Shown: positions 26,361 through 34,972 of the stretch, piece by piece | Layout of the letters: each line of letters opens with the position of its first letter | How positions within the stretch are numbered: position 1 is the stretch's first letter | Source: CAWJPW01 sp963844845 | GTDB taxonomy: Bacteria; Acidobacteriota; Thermoanaerobaculia; Thermoanaerobaculales; Sulfomarinibacteraceae | NCBI GenBank assembly: GCA_963844845.1 | Contig: CAWJPW010000008.1 | Span: 1 to 64,000, forward strand | DNA length: 64,000 bases | Reading direction: 5' to 3' | Made by a program: the position numbers and the translations under genes | The notes under the pieces: generated by a model | Seen by the model: the letters and a program-made list of their open reading frames with translations, nothing else | Databases searched by the model: none | What the model was told of the DNA's origin: nothing

Positions 26361-27203
26361 TCACGGCACGGCGCTCGACCACAGCACGGTGGAGCCCATC
26401 TCGAAGCCGTCGTCGAACACCGGGGCGATGTAGACGTTGAACGACGCGCCAACCGGCATCGACGAGCCGTCAACGTTGCCGAAGAGGAACGAGAACAGCC
26501 ACCCCACGCCGACCCAGGCGTCGTTGTAGGTGCCGATCCACCTCTGGGTGATGAAGATCCTATGGGGACGCGACTGGTCGATGCCGGCACTGTCGAACAC
26601 GGTGTAGTTGCTGTTCACGTTGCCGGCGGTGGCAGTGTGAATGTAGCTTTGATCGTCCGGGCCGGGCACGAAGACGCTGAAGGTCGCCCCCAACGGCATG
26701 GTCTTCGAGGTGTCCTCGTAGAAGATGGTCCATTTCCCGGCGGTGGTGTCATACCAGGTGCCGAAAGGGAACGGCACCGGAACCCCGGTGCTCGACCGCT
26801 CCCGCGTCACGATGGGCATGGCCTCCGGGTGCCCATTGAGGCGAGGGTCGTCAAGCCGCGTGAGTTGCCCGGTCGTGTTCCCCGCGGTGGTCAGGTGGCG
26901 AAAGCCGCTGTCGCCGTCAAACCCGAGCACCCAGAAGTGCGCCGTGCTCGGAATCGTCGGACCGTTGGCGGAGATCTTCCAGCGGACCGTGTCGTAGTAG
27001 ACGTCGACTCCGTACTCGGCGTTGAAGTCGCTCGGGCTGACGATGAGCAGTGCACCAGGATTGTTGTTGAGAAACGGGTTGTCGAGGGTGATGCTCGTCG
27101 TCCCGTCTCCCTGGGCCACCATCTGGGCGTGGACGCCGGCCGTCGACAGCGGAGCGACCAGCATGAAGATGACTACACCGAGGAATGCTCGAGAGAACCT
27201 CAT
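26361..27203 (-). CDS. Exported protein with DGFE C-terminal tail
   Basis: 280 aa from ATG 27203, with signal peptide MRFSRAFLGVVIFMLVAPLS and cleavage near VHA-Q. The body has a repeated beta pattern (VYYDTVRWKISANGPTIPST; GTWYDTTAGKWTIFYEDTS; FGNVDGSSMPVGASFNVYI): three related units ending in AxFxVxV, which look like a repeated domain of about 85 residues. The C-terminus is VFDDGFEMGSTVLWSSAVP, the shared tail. Probably extracellular; no enzyme motif. It lies between two 60-bp direct repeats and next to REP elements, as a cargo gene would. Confidence 0.75.
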   Translation of the reverse strand: MRFSRAFLGVVIFMLVAPLSTAGVHAQMVAQGDGTTSITLDNPFLNNNPGALLIVSPSDFNAEYGVDVYYDTVRWKISANGPTIPSTAHFWVLGFDGDSGFRHLTTAGNTTGQLTRLDDPRLNGHPEAMPIVTRERSSTGVPVPFPFGTWYDTTAGKWTIFYEDTSKTMPLGATFSVFVPGPDDQSYIHTATAGNVNSNYTVFDSAGIDQSRPHRIFITQRWIGTYNDAWVGVGWLFSFLFGNVDGSSMPVGASFNVYIAPVFDDGFEMGSTVLWSSAVP

Positions 27204-27336
27204 CGCGCCTGCCTTTCGCCGATATATATGCTAATGAGACGCTATACGCGTGAGGTCTATTCCCGATGGATGCGGTACCACGTACACAGTTCCACACTTC
27301 CTGGCTTCAGCGCCTCGTGATTCACCAGAGAAATGG

Positions 27337-27396
27337 TCGAATGCGATGGCCCGTCGATGACCGGCGGCTCACTGTGGAAGTGTGTAGGTGGCACCT
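27337..27396 (+). repeat. 60-bp direct repeat, copy 2
   Basis: See 26266-26325. Confidence 0.9.
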
Positions 27397-27569
27397 AACG
27401 GCACCCAACCGGGTGACACCGGAGATGCGTGGCACTGCCCGGTCCCGCATGTGCGGTTTGCCGGTCCGTCCTCGTTGAGGGGAATAGGAGCTCGGAAGCC
27501 CCCGTGACGACGCGTTGGCGAGGCTCGGCCAGCGGAACGCTGCGCCGGGAGTCGGTGCGAAGAGCGAGG

Positions 27570-27622
27570 GCGGTGCCACCCTCGGTATTGCAGCATTGCA
27601 TCAATGCTGACCGTGGCACCCT
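27570..27622. repeat. Hairpin element
   Basis: GCGGTGCCACCCTCGGTATT, loop, ATGCTGACCGTGGCACCC. Same family as 25392-25445, with compensating T/A changes in the arms (GGTATT versus ATGCTG is imperfect). Confidence 0.8.
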
Positions 27623-27626
27623 CCCT

Positions 27627-27741
27627 GCCGGCGCGCCATGCCGAGCTGGTGCGGGCGCTTGGCGCGGCGGCGGAGTGAGGAGGACCCTGGGCCGTTGTCG
27701 AGCTGTGGGATGGGCGTCGGAATGGCAAGGGCTTCGTGTGG
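27627..27741 (+). repeat. Duplicate of the HNH gene 3' end and flank
   Basis: Matches 22376-22490, including codons for ARHAELVRALGAA and a stop. No rest of the HNH gene is present, so this is a relic of a second HNH-like gene or a segmental copy. Confidence 0.88.
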
Positions 27742-27761
27742 GGGATCCTTCGACTCCGAAA

Positions 27762-28060
27762 GGAAAGGTGCCAGAAAAGGTGCCAGGCACATACATCTTG
27801 CGTTACGGCGGGTGCCACCCTCGGCATAGCGGCGCTGCAGCAATGCCGACGGTGGCACCCTTCGAGCGGAACGGGCCCCGGGTGAGGGACATCGCGGCGG
27901 TGCTCGCCGAGCATCCGGCGACGGCGGCGGGCCGGGTGATGCGGGGGGGCCGGGCGCAGGCATGAGAACCCGGAGGAGGCAGCCCGTATGGAGAAGCTCG
28001 ACCAGGCCCTGTCGCAGCGGAGGGCAGAAGAACAGTAGATCTATGTGCCCGGCACCTTTC
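27762..28060 (+). repeat. Composite REP/hairpin/RAYT-C-terminus element, copy C
   Basis: REPs GGAAAGGTGCCAG and AAAAGGTGCCAGGCACAT, then TCTTGCGTTAC; the hairpin GGGTGCCACCCTCGGCAT to ATGCCGACGGTGGCACCC (18-bp arms, one mismatch, 15-base loop); the RAYT helix-turn-helix piece (RVRDIAAVLAEHPATAAG); inverted REP ATGTGCCCGGCACCTTTC. The coding piece is frameshifted at a G7 run. Confidence 0.85.
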
Positions 28061-28200
28061 AGTGTCCTCACGCCGCGACGCTGCGAGCCGGGCGCGGAAG
28101 GCGCGAGAGCGCCGCCGTTGGCATCGCTGCGACGTCCCTGTGTTGAGGGTGGCGCCTGCCGGGCGCCGCCGGCTCGCGGCCCGCGGCGCCCGTCACCGAC

Positions 28201-28806
28201 TCACGGCGGCAGCACCCAGGCGTCGGTGTCCCCCAGCTCGAACCCGTCGGCGAACACTATCGGCCGCATGCTCACGTCGTCGAAGTGGATGGCGAGCGCG
28301 CCCCCCGCCTCGTTCTTGTGGTTCCACAGGTCGAGCCGCACGGCGACGGCGGCCAGTGGCGCGAGCACGTTGACGCTGTTGCGCCTCCAGCCCGCATCCG
28401 ACGTTGTCACCTGGTCGGTCCAGATCGGCGCACCCACCACGGTGCTGCAGTCGGGATTCTCCCAGAACCAGATCTGGACGTAGCCGCCCCCGGTCGTCAC
28501 CGTGCCGTCGGCGATCCGGATCGCGTCGCTGATGAGGTACTGCCGTTCGGTCGGCAGCAGCGCAATGCACTGCGTCGTCAGGAGATCTCCCGCGGCCGAG
28601 GGGAAGGTGTTGGTGATCAGCGCCGACCCCGAGGACGGGTCATTCTGCACATCGAGGACGACGCGGGCGAGGTCGCCGTAGACCTGATTCGCCAGCTCCC
28701 AGCCGCTGGTGTCGACGTCGAAGGTCCCATTCGTCACCAGCTCCTGCGCCCCCGCGACGCAGGCGGCGAGCGCCAGTGCCAGGAAGGCCACCGTTGCGCG
28801 GTACAT
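28201..28806 (-). CDS. Exported carbohydrate-binding-like protein with DGFE tail
   Basis: About 201 aa from ATG 28806 (GAGGGAGAACAGG upstream). Signal peptide MYRATVAFLALALAACVAGA. The mature part ELVTNGTFDVDTSGWELAN has the N-G-x-F-D-x-x-x-x-x-W start common to family 4/9-like carbohydrate-binding modules and to F5/8-type domains. The C-terminus is VFADGFELGDTDAWVLPP. It resembles the protein at 60702-61322 in plan. Probably a single-domain secreted binding protein; the ligand is unknown. Confidence 0.72.
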   Translation of the reverse strand: MYRATVAFLALALAACVAGAQELVTNGTFDVDTSGWELANQVYGDLARVVLDVQNDPSSGSALITNTFPSAAGDLLTTQCIALLPTERQYLISDAIRIADGTVTTGGGYVQIWFWENPDCSTVVGAPIWTDQVTTSDAGWRRNSVNVLAPLAAVAVRLDLWNHKNEAGGALAIHFDDVSMRPIVFADGFELGDTDAWVLPP

Positions 28807-29315
28807 CCTGTTCTCCCTCCCTCGCCGAGTCCCCGGCCGGTGCGCGGGAAACCGCCCCGGACCGCGGCGACTCATGTTGAGTCGGCCACCTCGGACGCGA
28901 TCCGCTTACACCGTGTGAGCACACCGCGCCGGGCCGACCGCCATGACAGGACCAGGATCTCTGTCCCCATCATACCCCCAGGGCGCCCCATCCACCAGCC
29001 AATCATCGCGGCTCGTGTCGCGGCACTCGAAGCTCCGATGCAACCACCTGAGGGAGGCCACTGCGGGTGCCACCCATCAGAAGGCCGTCTGTCAAGGCGA
29101 CACAGTTCCACTGGGTCCCAGGCCGTGAGGCCTGAGCGGCCTATTACCAGCGCGCCCTTTCGTCTTCTCGTCATCTGATCGTCCATGCAGCCTGGTCTTC
29201 GGTTCTTGGTGTCGGTCAATAGCCGCACCAGCCACCCATCAGGATCGAGGTGTCGTGTCCAGAGGTGGTCCCCGAATCCTGGACAGTTTCGCAGCGATCT
29301 TAAGGTGGACTCGTG
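28807..29315. other. Intergenic, no gene recognised
   Basis: About 510 bp. GCGGGTGCCACCCATCAG at about 29064 is a hairpin core. Several long open frames on the minus strand have no family match and are read through low-complexity serine/arginine codons. Confidence 0.4.
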
Positions 29316-29340
29316 CCGAAAGGTGCCTGGCACATGAACA
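29316..29340 (+). repeat. REP half site
   Basis: GAAAGGTGCCTGGCACATGA next to the 3' end of the DUF2127 gene. Confidence 0.75.
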
Positions 29341-29355
29341 TTTCCGGTAGCAGCG

Positions 29356-29853
29356 TCATCGATCCAGGGGCGCTGCCGCGGGGTGGCCACGGAGGTAGCG
29401 CCACTCGTGCCAGGTGAGGAAGACGACGACGAGGTCGACCGCCGTGAGGAAGAGCAGGAGCACCGAGCCCGTGAAGGTGTAGCGGTAGACCTGGTAGGCG
29501 ATGAAGCCGAGGAACACGGCGATCGCCGCCGGGTAGTACCAGAGCCTCGTTCGAAGTAGCCCGATGACGAGCCAGAGCTTGACGACGCCGTGTGCGAGCA
29601 GGTAGACGGCGGCGAAGGTCCGGGCCCCGATGGAGAGGTGCTGCGCCATGTGGAGGAGGGCATTGGCGATGACGTCGCGGGAGTCCTCGGCGAGCTCTCC
29701 GCGGGTGACTGCCACCGTCCATCGGAGGAAGAGCTGGTTGGAGACGAACCACGTGGCGACCCCGCTGACGATCTCGACGGCCGCAAAGACGGCCTTGGCC
29801 CAGAGCGTCACCAGGAACGCGATGTGGAGCGTCCGCTGGGACAGGCGCTTCAT
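29356..29853 (-). CDS. DUF2127 membrane protein
   Basis: 165 aa with four hydrophobic segments. The stretch AHGVVKLWLVIGLLRTRLWY then YPAAIAVFLGFIAYQVYRYT is the DUF2127 signature. The family is of unknown function and lies in the inner membrane. Start ATG 29853. It stands alone between repeat elements. Confidence 0.85.
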   Translation of the reverse strand: MKRLSQRTLHIAFLVTLWAKAVFAAVEIVSGVATWFVSNQLFLRWTVAVTRGELAEDSRDVIANALLHMAQHLSIGARTFAAVYLLAHGVVKLWLVIGLLRTRLWYYPAAIAVFLGFIAYQVYRYTFTGSVLLLFLTAVDLVVVFLTWHEWRYLRGHPAAAPLDR

Positions 29854-29964
29854 GAGAGCTTCCCGATATCTGGAACCGGCACGAACTCCGTAACCGGCGC
29901 CTGCACCGCTTCAATCCCCGCCGGGTCGAGAGGGGGGGCTCCCATGGGTGCCACGGCAATTCAG

Positions 29965-30149
29965 CGGAATGGGTGCCTGGGCCGACGACCCTGACGATTC
30001 TGTATGGCGGGTACCACCCTCGGCATAGCGGCACTACAACAATGCCGACGGTGGCACCCCTCGAGCGGTACGGACTCCGGGTGAAGGACATCGCAGCGGC
30101 GCTCGGCAAGCATCCGGCGACGGCGACGGGCTGGGTGATGCGGGGGGCC
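29965..30149 (+). repeat. Composite element copy D, left part (interrupted by IS21)
   Basis: REP variant GGTGCCTGGGCCGACGACC, hairpin GGTACCACCCTCGGCAT to ATGCCGACGGTGGCACCC, then the RAYT C-terminal piece (YGLRVKDIAAALGKHPATATG) up to GATGCGGGGGGCC, where IS21 copy 2 is inserted. The element resumes at 32474. Confidence 0.88.
30145..30149. repeat. Target site duplication of IS21 copy 2, left
   Basis: GGGCC; repeated at 32474-32478. Confidence 0.85.
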
Positions 30150-30312
30150 TGTCAAGGGACATCCACTTTCCCGCAGTTGGGGGACACCCAGTTTCCCGCA
30201 CCGGCTCCAGGGGTGGCCCATAGCTGGAGGCGGTGATTCCATGACGCTGGGGCGAGCAGCTCAGGCGGAGGGGCGGAGCCCCGGAGCCTGAGCTGCCGGC
30301 GCGGCGCGGCCC

Positions 30313-31080
30313 CTACCCCTCGCCGATCTGCTTCTCGATCTCGCGCAGCCGGAAGCTACGCCCGTCGATCTGCACCACGTGACAGCGATGCAGGAAGCGG
30401 TCGAGGATCGCCGCCGCCAGGGCATCGTCGCCGGCGAGCATCTCCGGCCACTCCCGGATCGACTTGTTCGACGTGATGATCGTGCTGCCTCGCTCGTAGC
30501 GGTAGCTGACCACCTTGAAGAGCAGGTGCGCGTCGTGCCGGTCGAACGCCTGGAAGCCCAGCTCGTCGATGACCAGCACGCTGGTGTTCATGTACTTCCG
30601 GCGACGGATCCGCTTGTTGGCGTTGGCGTCGTCCCGGCGCAGCTGCTCGATGAGCTCGTCGGCGCTCATGAAGGCCACCGAGAAGCCGTTCTGGATGGCC
30701 TTGATACCGAGGCCGGTGGCGAGATGGGTCTTGCCCACCCCGGGCGGGCCCAGCAGCAGGACGTTCTCCCTCCGCTTGGCAAACTCGCAGGTGGCCAGCA
30801 GCTCGATCTTGCCCTTGTGGACCCCCCGCTGAAAGGCGAAGTCGAAGCTGTCGAGCGTCTTCGCCATAGCGAGACCAGAGAGCTTCAGTGAGGTGCGCAC
30901 CCTCCGCTCCTCGCGAAACTCCCTCTCAGAGCCGCACACGAGCTCCAGGAAGCTTCCCAGGGATAGCTTGTCCCGGACACCCCGCTCGATCAGCTCCGGC
31001 AGGATCGCGGGGACGTGCTCGAAGCCCGTCTCCGCAAGCAGCTCACGGGTGCGGTCCAGCTCGGCTGCACCGCGGCTCAT
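30313..31080 (-). CDS. istB: IS21 helper ATPase IstB, intact
   Basis: 255 aa AAA+ ATPase, full length for the family. Walker A LLLGPPGVGKTHLATGLG, Walker B VLVIDELGFQAF, then a sensor region STIITSNKSIREW and the C-terminal DRFLHRCHVVQIDGRSFRLR. It starts at ATG 31080, overlapping the istA stop by ATGA. It serves as reference for the damaged copy at 3069-3831. Confidence 0.95.
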   Translation of the reverse strand: MSRGAAELDRTRELLAETGFEHVPAILPELIERGVRDKLSLGSFLELVCGSEREFREERRVRTSLKLSGLAMAKTLDSFDFAFQRGVHKGKIELLATCEFAKRRENVLLLGPPGVGKTHLATGLGIKAIQNGFSVAFMSADELIEQLRRDDANANKRIRRRKYMNTSVLVIDELGFQAFDRHDAHLLFKVVSYRYERGSTIITSNKSIREWPEMLAGDDALAAAILDRFLHRCHVVQIDGRSFRLREIEKQIGEG

Positions 31081-32360
31081 GTCAGCCTCCCCAGCAGGGT
31101 GGCGTACTGCTCGATGGGACGCTTGGCCGCCTCCCAGCTGCGCTCGACGACGATCTGCTTGCCCAGCCCGCCCAGGGGACTCGGGCGCATGACTTCGTCG
31201 GTGGAGGCACCTTCGTAGTCCGCCTGGTCGATGAGCAGCAGGGCTCGGGTCCCTCGCGGGTAGGTCTTGACGATCTGGTGGCTCGCGAGGACCTGGACCT
31301 TGTTACCGACGCCTCGTACCTGGACGTAGTGGCCGGCATGGACGAAGGGCACCGAGTACTGCCGGCCTTCGAAGCTCACGAGGCAGTCCCGGCTCACCTG
31401 ACGGGTGACCTGGGTGTCGAAGGGCTCGGGAAGCGTCGCGGGCAGCGCGCCCAGCGCGAGCTTCTCCTCCTGCCAGGTGTCGAAGATGCTCAAGCCCGTG
31501 CGCGGGCACACCAGCCTTCTGGCACGATCGAGCACTCTGGAGTCAGTCGCCCGCTGGAGTGCCTCGAGGTCCGCGAAGCGGTCGTCAGCCCGCACCTGGT
31601 GCCAGCGCACGTCGCGCCCCTTGCGCTCCACCTTGCCTTTGTCGGTGGGGGTCCTCGGCCGCGCGAGGTTGACCAGGAAGCCCATCTGCTTGGCGTAGGC
31701 TTGGTAGCCCTGATTCACCTCGGCCCACGGCCCGGCGCCCCTGCCCGCCGCCGTCTTCTCGTTGTCCGGCCGCAGGGACAACGGCACTCCGCCCAGCCTC
31801 CTGAATGCCCCGTTATGGCACCGGATCCACCCCGCCATGTCCTTGTGCTCGCTCCACACCACCGCCCACATCCGCGACGCCGACAGCACCATGAGGAAGG
31901 CCCACAGCCGCACCAGACCACCCAGGTCCTCCACCCACACCGGCACCTGCACCCAGTCCACCTGGGCTTGACTGCCGAAGCTGACCTCGACCCGCCGCGT
32001 CGGACGGACCCGTGGCTTGCTGCTCCGCCGCCTCACGTAGCGCAGAACGGCCTTGTAGCTGCCTGCAAACCCGTGCTCGACCACCAGCTGCTCGTACAGC
32101 CCCGTCACCGGCTCGGGTCGGCCACCTATCTCGACCTTCTCCTGCTGAGTTGCCATCCACGAGGCTATGACCCCGGCTAGAGGCTCGCACGCCTCCGGCT
32201 GCCGCCGTCGACCATCCTCAGCCGCGCTCCTCAGCCGCCCCAGCCGGTACCGCAGGGTGCTCTCGTCCACCTCGAAGTCCCGCGCCAAAGACCTGATGCT
32301 GTGCCCTCGCTGTTCCATTACGTCCGCCGCCATGACATCCTCTCCTCGGAGCTTGGCCAT
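31077..32360 (-). CDS. istA: IS21 transposase IstA, intact
   Basis: 427 aa, starting with ATG 32360 (MAKLRGEDVMAADVMEQRGH), where copy 1 has ACG. Domain order as in copy 1: N-terminal helix-turn-helix, rve core (VDWVQVPVW, RPDNEKTA, KGKVERKGRD) and C-terminal beta domain. The protein is otherwise nearly identical to copy 1; one visible difference is LGKQIVVE against LGKKIVVE. Confidence 0.95.
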   Translation of the reverse strand: MAKLRGEDVMAADVMEQRGHSIRSLARDFEVDESTLRYRLGRLRSAAEDGRRRQPEACEPLAGVIASWMATQQEKVEIGGRPEPVTGLYEQLVVEHGFAGSYKAVLRYVRRRSSKPRVRPTRRVEVSFGSQAQVDWVQVPVWVEDLGGLVRLWAFLMVLSASRMWAVVWSEHKDMAGWIRCHNGAFRRLGGVPLSLRPDNEKTAAGRGAGPWAEVNQGYQAYAKQMGFLVNLARPRTPTDKGKVERKGRDVRWHQVRADDRFADLEALQRATDSRVLDRARRLVCPRTGLSIFDTWQEEKLALGALPATLPEPFDTQVTRQVSRDCLVSFEGRQYSVPFVHAGHYVQVRGVGNKVQVLASHQIVKTYPRGTRALLLIDQADYEGASTDEVMRPSPLGGLGKQIVVERSWEAAKRPIEQYATLLGRLT

Positions 32361-32473
32361 CCGTCTCCCCTCGAGGCTCTTACGTCTACCTCAAGGGTGA
32401 CTCGGCCAAGCTCCTTCTTCACGTGCGGGAATCTGGATGTCCACTAACGACCCTTGTAGCGTGTCCCTCTACA

Positions 32474-32640
32474 GGGCCCGGGCGCAGGCACGAGAACCCG
32501 GAGGAGGCAGCCCTTATGGAGAAGCTCGGCCAGGCCCTGTCGCAGCGGAGGGGCGAAGAACATTAGATCTATGTGCCCGGCACCTTTCATTAGATCTATG
32601 TGCCCGGCACCTTTCATCCTTTCCGGCACCTTTCCACTCT
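32474..32640 (+). repeat. Composite element copy D, right part
   Basis: Continues from GGGCCCGGGCGCAGGC through the codons for the RAYT tail (frame broken) to two tandem inverted REPs TTAGATCTATGTGCCCGGCA (32564, 32590) and a third half site. Joined with 29965-30149 it equals copies A and C. Confidence 0.88.
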
Positions 32641-33071
32641 CGGAAGTTCCTTGGTGGAGTTCACCGAGGTGGACTGAGAGCAGCTCGTCGTCTGCTCGTC
32701 CAGGCTGCTGACTGTCTGATGAACACCACGAGAGACCGCGCCCTCGAGCAATGAGGGATGTCCATTGCCGCCAGGCGCGGAAGTGGCAAGGCCGCGGTGG
32801 CGGTGGCCTGCAGGCTCGCCTTCATTCACGAGGCCACCCCGTCATTGGCGGGATGACCCTTTCTTCTTTTCTTTTCGGCACCTTTTGGAGGAACTAGCTG
32901 CTACCCGCCGCACAACATTATGATACCGGATAACGATGAACTCTCAACAATGAACAGAAGTTGACAAGCGTTTGCAAACAGCGTATTGTCAAACGAACTC
33001 AAGACTCGCGAGTCCTCTGCCCACGTTTGTGAAACGACGGGAGAAGTACCGTAGATACCTCTCGATCCAAG
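32641..33071. other. Intergenic, unusually AT-rich toward the end
   Basis: About 430 bp. No gene recognised. From 32860 the sequence becomes AT-rich (TTTCTTCTTTTCTTTTCGG; GCACAACATTATGATACCGG; ACAGCGTATTGTCAAACG), unlike the surroundings; this is probably the promoter region of the next two genes and suggests a foreign origin. Confidence 0.45.
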
Positions 33072-33368
33072 TTGACGAACAAGGTGAAGAAGTGGCTTCT
33101 GATGCTCACCTCCTGCGTCGTTCTTCTGATGCCGACCCAGGGTATCGCCGACTCCGGCGGGCTCGACCCCTGCGAAACCAGAAATCAAAGCTGTGACCAG
33201 TGTCTTGACTGCTGTGACTATCGGTACGTTGAGGCCCTGGGGATGTGCCGGTGGATCCGCTACTTCTGGCCTCCTGCTTATAGCCAATGTCACGCCGAGG
33301 CGCTTCATCAGTGGATGCTCTGTGCCGAGATGTGCGAGATCGACTGGTTCGGATGCGGGAGAGAGTAA
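33072..33368 (+). CDS. Small cysteine-rich exported protein, unknown
   Basis: 98 aa from TTG 33072, or 94 aa from GTG 33084 (MKKWLLMLTSCVVLLMPTQG). Signal peptide followed by a mature part with ten cysteines, among them CETRNQSCDQCLDCC and CAEMCEIDWFGCG, spaced as if for disulphides. The stop TAA 33366-33368 is one base from the next ATG, so the two genes form an operon. No family recognised. Base composition is lower in GC than the neighbourhood. Confidence 0.6.
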   Translation: MTNKVKKWLLMLTSCVVLLMPTQGIADSGGLDPCETRNQSCDQCLDCCDYRYVEALGMCRWIRYFWPPAYSQCHAEALHQWMLCAEMCEIDWFGCGRE

Positions 33369-33369
33369 G

Positions 33370-34290
33370 ATGCTATGTGCTGCAGTTCTTCTGTCGAGTG
33401 CGTTCCTGGTCAACCCGCCGACACCCGTCTCTTGGGCGGTCTACGCCGAACGTGGCGGCACGAAAGACACGGCGGTTCTGCGTTTACACCTCGAAGCGGT
33501 GAACGATGAAGCGGTCGAAGACTCGCGTCGCCCTGACTGGAAAGCACTTCGCGAGAGAATCAACCGCGGCTACAAGGACGCCTCGCCACGTGAGCGAATC
33601 CGGATGGCGATGAATGTCCTAAAGTTCTCCGGGGTCGACGGGATGCGGTTCTTCGATGCCCTCTACGTGAGGATCGGGCCACACCTGCTGACGGAGGACT
33701 TCATTCTCTACCCCGGTGTCGGAGGAATCTACCGGCTGACCGACCAGCTGACCGGCGAGTATGTCGGGGTTCTGACTCTTCTCGATGGCAAGAGCCGGGG
33801 CGACATCATCGAGGAACTCCTGCGCACAGGATCGACGACGGTTCTCGAGAAGCACCGGCGGGAGCTTCAGGAATCTAACGAGGCGACTGAGACAATCGTC
33901 GAGGTCAATGGCAACAGGCGCTACTTGGCCGAAGGTTCGAACCTGGAGGCTAGCAGCGATGCGCTCGTGAGCCTGTGGCCTCAGCTCTCAGAGGCGGCAG
34001 CAACGCGTTTGGGCTGGCTGCTCCAGCTCCAGGAGGCTGCGCTGGGCCGAGTCGGAGATGGCCCCGGATCTATGATCATGCCGCCGCCTCTCGAGCCCCC
34101 TTTCGATGTCGCAGCACTTAAGTTGGCGTCAAAGGCCCCGACGGTTGAACTGAAGATAATCTCGAGCGCGCGTGCTCCACGGCTCGAACTTCCCATCGAG
34201 GACGCTCTCGAGCCCTTTAGGACCGGGAAGCATTTCACCCTCCCAGACATGACACTCACGTTCCGGAAGCAGGTGAAGGCCCTATTCTAG
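33370..34290 (+). CDS. Exported or membrane-associated protein of unknown function
   Basis: 306 aa from ATG 33370 with a likely signal peptide (MLCAAVLLSSAFLVNPPTPV). The mature part is mostly helical and charged (ALRERINRGYKDASPRERIR; IIEELLRTGSTTVLEKHRRE), with a Pro-rich linker PPPLEPPFDVAALK. No motif or family recognised. It forms a pair with the Cys-rich gene just upstream; a GC hairpin at 34322-34354 ends the unit. The pair may be a secreted protein and a dedicated partner, but nothing in the sequence proves it. Confidence 0.6.
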   Translation: MLCAAVLLSSAFLVNPPTPVSWAVYAERGGTKDTAVLRLHLEAVNDEAVEDSRRPDWKALRERINRGYKDASPRERIRMAMNVLKFSGVDGMRFFDALYVRIGPHLLTEDFILYPGVGGIYRLTDQLTGEYVGVLTLLDGKSRGDIIEELLRTGSTTVLEKHRRELQESNEATETIVEVNGNRRYLAEGSNLEASSDALVSLWPQLSEAAATRLGWLLQLQEAALGRVGDGPGSMIMPPPLEPPFDVAALKLASKAPTVELKIISSARAPRLELPIEDALEPFRTGKHFTLPDMTLTFRKQVKALF

Positions 34291-34321
34291 GGGCACCGCG
34301 CAAGACCGGCCGAAAATGGTA

Positions 34322-34354
34322 CGGCGCCCTGGGCGAGTCCCGCCCAGGGCGCCG
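34322..34354 (+). terminator. GC hairpin after the 33.1-34.3 kb operon
   Basis: CGGCGCCCTGGGCG, loop AGTC-like, CGCCCAGGGCGCCG; perfect 14-bp arms 31 bases after the stop. No T run follows. Confidence 0.65.
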
Positions 34355-34388
34355 TGTCTGAAACGGATGCAACGCGTCCGAATCTGAG

Positions 34389-34558
34389 ATGGTGCCAGGC
34401 ACATAAATCTTGTGTTTTCATGATGGGTACCGCCCTCGGCAGAGCGGCGCTGCAGCAATGCCGACGGCGGCACCCCTCGAGCGGTACGGGCTCCGGGTGA
34501 AGGACATCGCGGCGGCACTTGGATGGAGGTGCCCAGCCCCTTCCCGGCACCTTTCAAG
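34389..34558 (+). repeat. Composite element copy E, internally deleted
   Basis: REP GGTGCCAGGCACATAAATC, hairpin GGGTACCGCCCTCGGCAG to ATGCCGACGGCGGCACCC, the first codons of the RAYT tail (YGLRVKDIAAAL), then directly an inverted REP with GGCACCTTTC. Confidence 0.8.
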
Positions 34559-34629
34559 GCTCCCGGTGAGCAATCCTCCGACTCCGGCACGCCCGGCGGC
34601 GGGACCTCCGCTCAGGATGACAGTCTGGT

Positions 34630-34717
34630 GTCCTGTTCGGGAAATCCTGATGGTTGATTCGCTGGTCATCGCGGCCCCTGGCTCCGCGACCAGCACATAG
34701 GACTTCCCAAACAGGAC
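34630..34717. repeat. Foldback repeat, copy 1 (88 bp)
   Basis: Left end GTCCTGTTCGGGAAATCCTG, right end CACATAGGACTTCCCAAACA plus GGAC; the two ends are imperfect inverse copies, with GGTTGATTCGCTGGTC / GACCAGC nearer the centre and GCGGCCCCTGGCTCCGCG in the middle. A second copy lies at 59007-59163. Confidence 0.8.
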
Positions 34718-34923
34718 GCGAGGGTGTGGATGGCACTCCTCCTGCTCCCGGGGGCGCCGGCGGCAGCGGCATCGCAGCGTTCGGCTCGGGGCGGCAGAAC
34801 CGGCTCGTAGGGGTCGAGGCAGACCGGATCAGGGCTCTTAGCGTGCGCAGCGGCGTGGCCATCGTCCTCGCACGGAGGGCCGTCGGCTTCCGACGATGCG
34901 GTGATGCGGTACGCGATGCCCGC

Positions 34924-34960
34924 TTGACTTCTCGAATCTCAGCGCATATATACATGCCGT
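34924..34960 (+). promoter_or_regulatory. Promoter and probable NsrR-type operator of the Rrf2 gene
   Basis: TTGACT (34924-34929), 17 bases, TATATA (34947-34952): a good sigma-70 promoter. The -10 overlaps GCATATATACATGC (34943-34956...), a near-palindrome matching the ATGTAT-n-ATACAT style of NsrR sites. Autorepression is therefore likely. Confidence 0.65.
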
Positions 34961-34972
34961 GAGGTTGAAGAG

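Larger units (their letters stand above)
30150..32473 (-). mobile_element. IS21-family insertion sequence, copy 2 (2324 bp, intact)
   Basis: Same ends as copy 1 in inverse orientation (TGTCAAGGGACA at 30150, TGTCCCTCTACA ending at 32473), with a 5-bp duplication GGGCC. Both istA and istB are open. It can supply transposition proteins for copy 1. Confidence 0.95.

Noticed and set aside
28872..29786. Ser/Arg-rich minus-strand open frame across the intergenic region and DUF2127
   Set aside because: Low-complexity reading with no motif; the DUF2127 frame is the real one.
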